Positions 1 to 6,630 of a stretch of DNA of 13,911 bases are shown in pieces. The position numbers and the translations under genes were made by a program. The notes below the pieces were generated by a model. The model did not search any database, was not told where the DNA came from, and was given only the letters and a program-made list of their open reading frames with translations. The stretch is from contig CABRXV010000054.1 of assembly GCA_902475005.1 (NCBI GenBank), positions 1-13,911 on the forward strand, read 5' to 3'. Source of the DNA: CABRXV01 sp900754955. GTDB taxonomy: Bacteria; Actinomycetota; Coriobacteriia; Coriobacteriales; Eggerthellaceae. Position 1 is the first letter of the stretch, and every line of letters starts with the position of its first letter.

Positions 1-1030
1 CCCCGCCAGTCTCCACCGCGTCGGCGCCAGCGGACGTGCCGCGCGTCGCGGGCGCAGCGGCAGACACCGCGTCAGCCGCATCGGTCGCGCTGCCCGCTGC
101 ATCCTGCGTCGCACCGCCGTCGCTCGTCGCGCGCGCAGCCTCCTTCTCGGCAGCCGCCTGCGCACGTGCCGCCGCCTTACGCTCCTTCTCGGCGCGTTCG
201 GCGCGGATGGCCGCCACCACCTCCTCGGAGGTGTGGCGTGGCACGGGATGCGCGGCGAACACATCGGTGAAGTCCTTGCCCGTAGGGAACAGCGCGCGCA
301 TGTCGACTTGTTCGGGCGGCACCTGCTGCGACAGCGCGAAGCACTCGCGCATCGCGTACCACGTGCAACCGTCAAGGCGGTCGTCCTTCGGCAGGAAGTC
401 GAAGTCCTCGAGCAGAACGGGATCGCCGTACTCGATGGTGATCTTCGGGAAGCGCACGCGCTGCCCCTTCTGCTTGACGTACTCGGCGTTGCGCACCGTC
501 ATGGGCAGGATGGGCGCATGCCCCATGCGCGCGACGAGCGCCGCACCCGAATGGATCTCGGAGGCCTTCGACCCCTTGCCGCGCCGCGTGCCCTCGGGCA
601 GGATGCCCACGATCTCGCGGCGCTTGAGCATGCGCGCTGCACGCTTGATGGACGTGCGGTCGGCCGAATCGCGCTTGACGGGGAAGGCGCCCACGCGCGA
701 GAGGATCTGCCCGAGCAGGCCGCCCGCGTTGTCGAAGAGCGACTCGCGGCCCATGAGGCGCATCCACTGCGAGGTGCGCGCCGTGAGGTACATGAAGCAC
801 ACGTCGAGAAACGACGTGTGGTTGCACACCACGAGCACACCCGACTCGCCCTGGAAGGCGCGCAGCTTCTCGCGGTGATCGACGCGGTAGCGGAAGCACA
901 GCTTGAACGCGCCGCCGACCGCCACGTAGGCGAGGTTGCCGAACCAATGGGGAATCTCGCGCACGCCCGGATCGCTTTCGGGCGCACTGCCGAGGCGCAT
1001 GTCCCACATGTCAGAGTATTTGAGAAACAT
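1..1030 (-). CDS. plsC: 1-acyl-sn-glycerol-3-phosphate acyltransferase (partial, C-terminus beyond window)
   Basis: Acylates lysophosphatidic acid to phosphatidic acid at the membrane in phospholipid synthesis. The translation shows the family's catalytic NHTSFLD block (H71, D76 of NHx4D), a GAFPVKR segment near residues 114-120, and ILPEGTRRGKG (EGTR at 146-149). The start is taken at the ATG at 1030, with GGAAAG (1040-1045) 9 nt upstream. The GTG at 1033 (6-nt spacing) is equally possible, and ATGs at 1009 and 1000 also exist. After about residue 255 the protein becomes a charged, Ala-rich tail (EEVVAAIRAERAEKE, then A/T/G-rich) that runs off the left edge in frame, so the true end is not seen. 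It follows cmk by 156 bp. That gap is in frame with cmk and open after the cmk TAG, but it translates to Arg-rich sequence unlike a protein. Family assignment is firm; the substrate position (sn-2) is inferred from the family. Confidence 0.9.
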   Translation of the reverse strand, partial: MFLKYSDMWDMRLGSAPESDPGVREIPHWFGNLAYVAVGGAFKLCFRYRVDHREKLRAFQGESGVLVVCNHTSFLDVCFMYLTARTSQWMRLMGRESLFDNAGGLLGQILSRVGAFPVKRDSADRTSIKRAARMLKRREIVGILPEGTRRGKGSKASEIHSGAALVARMGHAPILPMTVRNAEYVKQKGQRVRFPKITIEYGDPVLLEDFDFLPKDDRLDGCTWYAMRECFALSQQVPPEQVDMRALFPTGKDFTDVFAAHPVPRHTSEEVVAAIRAERAEKERKAAARAQAAAEKEAARATSDGGATQDAAGSATDAADAVSAAAPATRGTSAGADAVETGG

Positions 1031-1186
1031 CACGTATCGCTTTCCGTCGGAGAAGGTACGTCGTGCGGCGCTCTGTCGCAGGCGGCGACGCGCGCAGCGG
1101 CCGTGCCGCCGCACCCTTGGCAGGCGTGCGGCGAACGGGGCAAGCGCCGGCCCGCAAGGCCGCGGTGCCCTGCGGCACAGCGAGCG

Positions 1187-1861
1187 CTAGGCCCGCGCCT
1201 CGTTCGCGAGTGCGCAGATCTGGTCGATCACGTCCTCGATGTAGGTGCCCGTCGAATCGAGGTGCACGGCGTCTTCGGCGGGACGCAGCGGCGAGGTTGC
1301 GCGGTTCGAATCGTGCTCATCGCGCCGACGCAGGTCGGCAAGCACCTCGTCGTAGTCGATCGAGCCGATGCCGCGGTCGACGTTCTGGCGCACGCGCCGA
1401 TGCGCGCGCTCCTCGTCGGAGGCCGTAAGGAACACCTTCACCTCGGCGTTCGGAAACACCACGGTGCCGATGTCGCGGCCTTCCACCACGTAGTCGCCCG
1501 CATTGCCGATGCGGCGCTGCTGGTCGACGAGCGCGGCGCGCACGGAAGGCGCCGCCGACGTGGGGCTCACCGCCTTATCGATCTCGGCCGTGCGAATGGC
1601 GTCGGTCACCTCGGCGCCGCCGATGAACACGCGCTTCGGCACGGGATCGCCCTCAACGTGGCCGAACTCGATGTCGTAGGTGCGCGCGATCTCACCGAGT
1701 GCAGCGTCGTCGTCGAGCGCCACGCCGTTCTGAAGCGCCTGCCACGCCACGGCGCGGTACATGGCGCCCGTGTCGAGGCACGAGAAGCCGAGCTTCTTTG
1801 CCACGGCCTTCGCGACCGTCGATTTACCCGCCCCCGAGGGGCCGTCGATTGCAATGATCAT
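1187..1861 (-). CDS. cmk: (d)CMP kinase (cytidylate kinase)
   Basis: Phosphorylates CMP and dCMP to the diphosphates with ATP, in the cytosol. The 224-residue length is normal for bacterial Cmk. The N-terminus carries a P-loop (GPSGAGKST, residues 7-15), followed by DTGAMYR (30-36), typical of the nucleotide-monophosphate-binding part of Cmk. VVEGRDIGTVVFP and the LTASDEERAHRR lid region are also present. The ATG at 1861 directly abuts the aroA stop (TAG at 1862-1864), so the two are very probably translationally coupled. An aroA-cmk-plsC order resembles arrangements in other Gram-positives, where cmk often neighbours an acyltransferase gene. No anomalies are seen and all hallmark motifs are intact. 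Confidence 0.96.
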   Translation of the reverse strand: MIIAIDGPSGAGKSTVAKAVAKKLGFSCLDTGAMYRAVAWQALQNGVALDDDAALGEIARTYDIEFGHVEGDPVPKRVFIGGAEVTDAIRTAEIDKAVSPTSAAPSVRAALVDQQRRIGNAGDYVVEGRDIGTVVFPNAEVKVFLTASDEERAHRRVRQNVDRGIGSIDYDEVLADLRRRDEHDSNRATSPLRPAEDAVHLDSTGTYIEDVIDQICALANEARA

Positions 1862-3184
1862 CTAAGCACCAAGCCTTTGCATGTCAGAGAGGAAACCAGG
1901 ATAGCTCACGGAGACGCACGCAAAATCGCGCACCCCCACGGGCTTCTTGCCGCACAAGCCGAGCAGCCCCCAGGTCATGGCGAGACGATGGTCGCCGCGC
2001 GAGTCGAACACCACGCCGTCGGGAATCTCGAGGTTCGGATCGCCCTCGATGAGCAGGTCGTCGCCCTCCTCCCACGCGTCGACGCCGATCTGCGCGAGGC
2101 CGTCGATGACCGCGGCGAGGCGGTCGGTTTCCTTCACGCGCAGCTCGCCCACCTCGCGGAACACCGTGACGCCGCGCGCATGGGCCGCGACGAGCGACAG
2201 CACGGGGATCTCGTCCACGATCGAGGCGATGTGCTGGGGCGGCACCTCGCAGCCGCGCAGCACCGGCGTGTACTCCACATGGATGGAGCCGTTGGGCTCC
2301 TTGCCCTCCTGACCTTCGTGGCGCACCGAGATCTCGGCGCCCATGCGCTCGAGCGTGCGCACGAAGCCGATGCGGGCGGGGTTGAGCGACACGTTCTCGA
2401 TGGTGACGCTGCTGCCGCGCCGAAGCAGCGCACCGCACGCGATGAACGCCGCCGACGACGGGTCGCCCGGCACAACGACGTCGCTCGCCGTCATGTGCGC
2501 CGGCCCCTCCACCGCCGCGATGCGCGTGCCCGCCGTGGTGGGAACGCCGTATTCGGGCAGCATGAGCTCGGTGTGGTTGCGCGACGGCGCGGGCTCGTTG
2601 AGCGTCGTGGTGCCGTCGGCGTACACGCCTGCCAGCAGAACGGCGGTCTTGAGCTGGGCCGACGCCATGGGGGCATCGTAGGTGATGGCGCGCAGCGATC
2701 GCGTGCCGCGCTCCACGATGGGCAGCGTCTCCTGACCGGCGGGCTCGAAACGCACGCCCATCTTCATGAGCGGCGCGGTGATGCGGCGCATGGGGCGGCG
2801 CTTGAGCGAGTCGTCGCCCGTGAGTTCGACCTCGATGTCCCACGGTGCAAGCACGCCCATGAGCAGACGCGCCGTCGTGCCGGAGTTGCCGCAGTCGATG
2901 GGCGCGTCGGGCTGCCGGGGGCCAGCATCTCCCCAGCCCGTCACCTCGCCGGCAAGCGAGCCGTCCTCCTGCTTCTCAAGGTTCACCTCGGCGCCGAGCG
3001 CGCGCACCGCGGCGATCGACGAGCGCACGTCCTGCGAGTCGAGCACGCCCGAAATATGCGAGGTGCCCTCCGCCATCGCGCTGAACAGCACGGCGCGATG
3101 CGAGATGGATTTGTCGCCCGGCACCCGCGCCTCGCCCGAAAGCGGCGCAGGAAGGGGCGAAAGCATGGTGACGTCATTCGACAT
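1862..3184 (-). CDS. aroA: 3-phosphoshikimate 1-carboxyvinyltransferase (EPSP synthase)
   Basis: Joins shikimate-3-phosphate and PEP to EPSP, the sixth step of the shikimate pathway. The 440-residue protein has VPGDKSISHR (GDKS 23-26), GNSGTTARL (99-107), SAQLK (175-179), SRNHTE (RNHTE 202-206), PGDPSSAAF (239-247), NPAR (268-271), a VDEIPVLS segment with the expected catalytic Asp, VKETDR and GDHRLAM. GDKS, SAQxK and RxHTE match three of the four motifs used to define class II EPSP synthases; the fourth, NxTR, is NPAR here. The ATG at 3184 is preceded by a near-ideal AAGGAG at 3192-3197 (7-nt spacing) lying inside the end of tyrA. The first 11 bp overlap tyrA, indicating coupled translation. 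It shares a pathway with tyrA upstream. Confidence 0.97.
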   Translation of the reverse strand: MSNDVTMLSPLPAPLSGEARVPGDKSISHRAVLFSAMAEGTSHISGVLDSQDVRSSIAAVRALGAEVNLEKQEDGSLAGEVTGWGDAGPRQPDAPIDCGNSGTTARLLMGVLAPWDIEVELTGDDSLKRRPMRRITAPLMKMGVRFEPAGQETLPIVERGTRSLRAITYDAPMASAQLKTAVLLAGVYADGTTTLNEPAPSRNHTELMLPEYGVPTTAGTRIAAVEGPAHMTASDVVVPGDPSSAAFIACGALLRRGSSVTIENVSLNPARIGFVRTLERMGAEISVRHEGQEGKEPNGSIHVEYTPVLRGCEVPPQHIASIVDEIPVLSLVAAHARGVTVFREVGELRVKETDRLAAVIDGLAQIGVDAWEEGDDLLIEGDPNLEIPDGVVFDSRGDHRLAMTWGLLGLCGKKPVGVRDFACVSVSYPGFLSDMQRLGA

Positions 3185-4382
3185 GAGCGTGCTCCTTCGG
3201 CATCAGGGGACTGAACGATACGGAGAACCCGGCGTTGATGAGCTGGGCGGAAAGCTGGCCGACATCGCCCTCATCGGTGAGGATGAGCGAGAGCACGGCG
3301 TTGCCCTCGCTCAGGTGGTCGATGTCGATGGACTGGATGTTGCACCCGGCGGAACTCGCGATGGTGGTCACCTCGGCGACGACGCCCTTGCGGTTGACCA
3401 TGGGCACACGCACCTCGAGCAGACGCTCGGTGGAGGGCACCCACGCCGCGGGCAGCGCACGACGCGCGTCGGCCGCCTCAGCGAGCAGATCGGTGAACGC
3501 GGTGCGGTCGCCTGCCGCAAGCGCATGCGAGAACGCGTCGATGATGTCGCCCATCTCGTCGAGCCCGCGCTTGAGCGCATCGGCGTTGTCGAACGCGATG
3601 CCGCACCAGAGTTTCGGCGAACCCGCCGCAATGCGCGTCGTGTCCTTGAAGCCGCCCGCGGCCAGGCGCATGATGGCCTGCGACTCGTCGGCGTGACGGC
3701 ACGCGAGCTGGACGAGCGACGACGCCACCACGTGCGGCACGTGGCTCACGATGGCCACGGCCCGGTCGTGCTCCTCGCGGCGCAGCGACACCACGCGCGC
3801 CTCGATGCCCGTGATGAGCTCGTGGAGCGCCTGGAAATGCTCGGGGACCGTTGCCTCGTCGGGACAGAGGATCCAGTTCGACCCTTCGAACAGGTCGGGG
3901 CGGGCGCCGTCGATGCCGCTCTGCTCCGAGCCTGCCATCGGGTGCCCCGGGATGTAGTTGCGCGGCTCGGGAAGCAGCGCGGCCGCCGCCTCAAGGATGT
4001 GCGCCTTGGTGGAGATGGTGTCGGTTACCACGCCTTCGTAGCGCCATTCGCGCAGACGGTCGAAGTACTCGTCGACGGCCGCCACGGGCGTGGCCACCAC
4101 CACGAGCTCGCAGCCGTCGGCGACGAACTGCTCGAACGCGACGTCGTCGGGAAGGACGGCGCGGGTGACCCAGCCGCGCTCGGAGGCGACGCGACACGTG
4201 CGCTCGTCGGTGTCGACGCCGAGCACCGCCGTGTCGGGATACGCTTTGCGAATCGCGCCCGCAAGCGACGCGCCGATGACGCCGAGGCCGACAACGGCCA
4301 CCGAGGCGAAGGGTGCGCAGACCGCAGACGCGTCATGACCTGCGACGCCGCAGGACGAGGATGCTGTTTCCTGATCGGGCAT
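3174..4382 (-). CDS. tyrA: Prephenate dehydrogenase with C-terminal ACT domain
   Basis: Oxidatively decarboxylates prephenate to 4-hydroxyphenylpyruvate, the committed step to tyrosine. The N-terminal Rossmann domain shows VVGLGVIGASLAGAIRK (GxGxxG at 32-37) and an acidic residue after the second strand (LGVDTD, D57), which in this family favours NAD+ over NADP+. Downstream are DTISTKAHI (121-129), the IPGHPMAGSE block (144-153, with H147) and SHVPHVVAS. The last 80 residues or so (LLEVRVPMVNRKGVVAE onward) form an ACT domain, the usual seat of tyrosine feedback control. The ATG at 4382 is chosen because AGAAAG (4389-4394) stands 6 nt upstream, giving 402 residues. The ATG at 4388 has no usable spacing. 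The open frame extends to 4565, but that part contains the promoter-like -10 and reads as non-protein sequence. It is the first gene of tyrA-aroA-cmk-plsC. Confidence 0.94.
   Translation of the reverse strand: MPDQETASSSCGVAGHDASAVCAPFASVAVVGLGVIGASLAGAIRKAYPDTAVLGVDTDERTCRVASERGWVTRAVLPDDVAFEQFVADGCELVVVATPVAAVDEYFDRLREWRYEGVVTDTISTKAHILEAAAALLPEPRNYIPGHPMAGSEQSGIDGARPDLFEGSNWILCPDEATVPEHFQALHELITGIEARVVSLRREEHDRAVAIVSHVPHVVASSLVQLACRHADESQAIMRLAAGGFKDTTRIAAGSPKLWCGIAFDNADALKRGLDEMGDIIDAFSHALAAGDRTAFTDLLAEAADARRALPAAWVPSTERLLEVRVPMVNRKGVVAEVTTIASSAGCNIQSIDIDHLSEGNAVLSLILTDEGDVGQLSAQLINAGFSVSFSPLMPKEHAHVE
3192..3197 (-). promoter_or_regulatory. Shine-Dalgarno of aroA inside tyrA
   Basis: AAGGAG on the minus strand, 7 nt before the aroA ATG at 3184 and within the last tyrA codons. 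It supports that start over the internal Met at residue 7 and supports coupling of the two genes. Confidence 0.85.
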
Positions 4383-4419
4383 GGACATCTTTCTAATACG
4401 AACGATCGGTATGGTCACT

Positions 4420-4425
4420 ATTGTA
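4420..4425 (-). promoter_or_regulatory. Probable -10 element of the tyrA operon
   Basis: TACAAT, within TATACAATAG, on the minus strand (5/6 to the sigma-A -10 consensus) would start transcription near 4413, about 30 nt before the tyrA ATG. No good -35 is visible at 16-18 bp. The spacer is an almost pure G tract on this strand (4432-4450). Just downstream at 4396-4412 is an imperfect dyad with ATAC...GTAT ends (outer 4 bp perfect, interior partly matched) that could be an operator. No regulator can be named. Confidence 0.42.
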
Positions 4426-4495
4426 TACGCACCCCCGACCCCCCGCCCCCAAAACGCCAATCTCCACAGGGGCGGGCGTGCGAGCGAGGGGGAAT

Positions 4496-4554
4496 TGCAG
4501 CCTGTCCACAACGCGCGACTACGGAGGGGCCGCGCGAGACAGGCTGCAGCCTGC
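4496..4554. repeat. Nested inverted/direct repeats in the rluB-tyrA gap
   Basis: Arms TGCAGCCTGTC (4496-4506) and GACAGGCTGCA (4538-4548) are perfect 11-bp inverted repeats. Inside them CGCGCG at 4512-4517 and 4531-4536 can extend the stem. The right arm overlaps a 14-bp perfect palindrome, CAGGCTGCAGCCTG (4540-4553). The octamer GCAGCCTG therefore occurs three times (4497-4504, 4546-4553 and inverted at 4540-4547). The hairpin lies 69-121 nt past the rluB stop and upstream of the tyrA -10, so it could terminate or stabilise the rluB transcript. There is no T tract on either strand, so a classical intrinsic terminator is not supported. The rest of the 234-bp gap shows no gene. Confidence 0.6.
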
Positions 4555-4616
4555 TCACGACGCACAGCATCCGCGCGAGCACGACGTCAAGCGCGAGCAA
4601 AGCCAAGTTGAGGCGC

Positions 4617-5435
4617 TCAGGAAGCGTCAGCTGCAGCGCGCAGCGCCGCGACCTCGGCGTCGGTCAGCTCACGCCACGAGCCGCGCGGAAGGTCGCCCAG
4701 CTCGAGCGGCCCGAACGCGAAACGATGCAGCGCGATCACGGGATGCCCCACCGCCTCGAGCATGCGGCGCACCTGGCGCTTGCGGCCTTCGCGCAGCTCC
4801 ACGAGCACGTAGGATCCGCTTTTCTCGAGCGCGGCGCGCGAGCGTTTGCCGCCGTGGCGGCGCGCATTGCCGCTCGCGGTGCGCCCCGCGCCGATGAGAC
4901 GCGCGGCCCACGCGGCGCGCTCCTCCGCCAGCACCTCCACCCGGGCGGGCAGCGTCATGCCGTCGGAAAGCTCGATGCCCGCGCTCAGCCGCTGCGCATC
5001 CGCATCGGCAAGCGCACCCTCAACGAGCGCCAGATAGCGTTTCGCCACATGACGGCGTGGATGCAAAACGGCGTGCCCCAGCTCTCCGTCAGTCGAGAAG
5101 AGCAGCAATCCCGTTGTGTCGGCGTCGAGCCGCCCGATCGGGTACAGGCCGGGATGGTCCTCAACGGGAACCAGCTCGGCCACCGTGGGCCTGCCCTGCG
5201 GGTCGCTCATCGTGGTGACGTAGCCCGCGGGCTTATGCAGCATGATGGTAGCGCTCGCCTGCGGAAGACGCACGACCGCGCCGTCGACCGCCACCTCGTC
5301 GCATGCCGGATCGACCTTGCTGCCGAGCTCGGCGACAATCTCGCCGTTCACGCGTACGCGCCCCGCAGCGATAAGCCTCTCGGCGGCGCGACGCGAGGCA
5401 ACCCCCGCCCGCGCCAGGTATTTCTGCAATCGCAT
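4617..5435 (-). CDS. rluB: Pseudouridine synthase, RsuA/RluB family
   Basis: Isomerises a uridine to pseudouridine in rRNA; the family members RluB/RluE/RluF act on 23S and RsuA on 16S. An S4-type RNA-binding domain comes first (MRLQKYLARAGVASRRAAE...VRVNG, residues 1-31 and following), then HKPAGYVTT (67-75) and the catalytic block GRLDADTTGLLL, with Asp104 the expected nucleophile. Later RKRQVRRMLEAVGHPV matches the family. The basic stretch GNARRHGGKRSR looks like an inserted loop. Three in-frame ATGs (5456, 5444, 5435) lie close together and none has a well-placed Shine-Dalgarno. 5435 is preferred because homologues start at MRLQKYL. Placement after scpAB is the common Gram-positive order and supports RluB over other members, but the exact target base cannot be read from sequence. 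Confidence 0.9.
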   Translation of the reverse strand: MRLQKYLARAGVASRRAAERLIAAGRVRVNGEIVAELGSKVDPACDEVAVDGAVVRLPQASATIMLHKPAGYVTTMSDPQGRPTVAELVPVEDHPGLYPIGRLDADTTGLLLFSTDGELGHAVLHPRRHVAKRYLALVEGALADADAQRLSAGIELSDGMTLPARVEVLAEERAAWAARLIGAGRTASGNARRHGGKRSRAALEKSGSYVLVELREGRKRQVRRMLEAVGHPVIALHRFAFGPLELGDLPRGSWRELTDAEVAALRAAADAS

Positions 5436-5490
5436 CTCTTCCATATCCCAGTCCATCCGCTCATAACGCAGCGTCTCGTCTCGATGATGG

Positions 5491-5730
5491 CAAAAAAACA
5501 GCGAAATGCACGCTTCTCCAAACCGCGTGGCACATTATGCCGAGAAATGCACGATTTTTTGGGCGGCAAAACGCGTCGGAAGGGAATTCGCGCAGGCACA
5601 GCCCGCATTTCCCCAGGTCAGGCTGACACGCGAAACCGCGCGCCCAACACGACCGTTTAAAAATCGTGCATATCGCATGCTTTTCCGCCAAGCCTCATTT
5701 CAGATCGTGCATTTCGCCCCCATAATTGCC
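5491..5730. repeat. Mirror-arranged pairs of a GAAATGCACG motif in the scpB-rluB gap
   Basis: The 319 bp between scpB and rluB hold no credible gene but four related motifs. On the plus strand GAAATGCACG occurs at 5503-5512 and GAAATGCACGAT at 5544-5555. On the minus strand GAAATGCACGAT occurs at 5704-5715 and GATATGCACGAT at 5663-5674. Each pair is spaced 41 bp. Flanks are also related: 5529-5555 (plus) and 5704-5730 (minus) agree at 19 of 27 positions without gaps, including an identical last 12. The segments before the other two cores share GGC plus an A-rich run. The element is thus an imperfect inverted repeat with arms of about 70 bp around a 98-bp centre. It may be a dispersed intergenic repeat or a paired regulator-binding site. 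A weak minus-strand -10 (CATAAT, 5534-5539) could serve rluB. Confidence 0.7.
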
Positions 5731-5754
5731 AAATCAGGTAGCGAGAGGAGCTCC

Positions 5755-6627
5755 TCACTCCTCATCGGTCTCGAAAGTCAGCTTGTCGAAGTCGATCTTG
5801 TCCACCGCGCCGAGCGTCGAGGCGATAGCCTCGGCGAACATCGCCTCGGCCGAGCGACCACCTGGCAGAGCCAGCGCGTCGCCAGCCGCTTCGCGCCCGC
5901 CCGCGGGCGCGAAGTCGAGCGCATCCCCGGTCGGTGCCGTGCGCTCCGCGCTCCCAGCGTCCTCCGCATCTGTGCGTTCGGCGTCGTCGTCGCCGTACAT
6001 GAGCTGCTCGGCCATGAGGCGCGCCTGCTCGTCGGTCACCGCCGCCTCATCGCGCGTCGCGCTCAAGCGCTCGGTGATGAGCCGGCGCGTCTCCTCGTCG
6101 GGCGCGAACTCGGCAAGGTCGGGCAGATCAGCCGTCGACCGCAGACCGAACTTCTCGAGGAAACCGCGCGTCGTGCCGTAGAGCGTGGGGTTGCCGGGCG
6201 TGTCGGCCACGCCCACCTCGCGCACGAGCCCCTTCTCAACGAGCGAGTTGATCGAGCTGTCGGAGTTCACGCCGCGCACGCTCGCCACGCCCGCACGTGT
6301 CACCGGCTGTGTGTACGCCACGATCGCGAGCGTCTCCATAGCCGCGCCGGAGAGCTTGCGCGTATCCCACGACAGCACGTACTTCTCGATAAGCTCGTGA
6401 TAGGCCGGGTGCGTGAACAGACGCCAACCGCCCGCCACCTCGCGCAGCTGAATGCCGCGGTTCTCGAACTCGAGCGCATCGCGCAGGCTCTCGAGCGCCT
6501 GCTGCACGAGCGCCACGTCGCACTCGAGCATTTCCGCGAGCGTGATCGTGCCCACCGGCTCGTCGGTGACGAACAGCATCGCCTCCACCGCGCCGCGAAT
6601 CTGATCTTCCTGAAGCCCCTCGAACAT
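5755..6627 (-). CDS. scpB: Segregation and condensation protein B
   Basis: ScpB is the dimeric winged-helix (kite) subunit that binds ScpA in the SMC-ScpAB condensin, which compacts and segregates the chromosome. Residues 1-175 match the family: IRGAVEAMLFVTDEPV (11-25), GWRLFTHP (67-74), LSGAAMETLAIVAYTQPVTRAGV (92-114), IRGVNSD-like VRGVNSDSSI (117-126) and LYGTTRGFLEKFGL (149-162). The protein is 290 residues, against about 190-200 for typical ScpB. The excess is a charged C-terminal tail (about 176-290) rich in D/E/A that ends IDFDKLTFETDEE. The ATG at 6627 is 3 bp past the scpA stop and has an excellent Shine-Dalgarno at 6634-6643 formed by the last scpA Glu codons, so the two are coupled. 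Confidence 0.95.
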   Translation of the reverse strand: MFEGLQEDQIRGAVEAMLFVTDEPVGTITLAEMLECDVALVQQALESLRDALEFENRGIQLREVAGGWRLFTHPAYHELIEKYVLSWDTRKLSGAAMETLAIVAYTQPVTRAGVASVRGVNSDSSINSLVEKGLVREVGVADTPGNPTLYGTTRGFLEKFGLRSTADLPDLAEFAPDEETRRLITERLSATRDEAAVTDEQARLMAEQLMYGDDDAERTDAEDAGSAERTAPTGDALDFAPAGGREAAGDALALPGGRSAEAMFAEAIASTLGAVDKIDFDKLTFETDEE

Positions 6628-6630
6628 GGA

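Noticed and set aside
233..3214. 993-codon plus-strand open frame opposite plsC-cmk-aroA
   Set aside because: Its translation is His/Arg/Ala-rich with no domain, and it lies exactly opposite three well-defined genes. It is a GC-bias shadow.
4418..4606. 62-codon minus-strand ORF upstream of tyrA as an attenuation leader peptide
   Set aside because: No run of Tyr, Phe or Trp codons, no terminator/antiterminator with U tract, and it overlaps the likely -10.
2766..5660. 964-codon plus-strand open frame across tyrA, rluB and gaps
   Set aside because: Low-complexity antisense translation that crosses intergenic DNA; no motif and no Shine-Dalgarno support.
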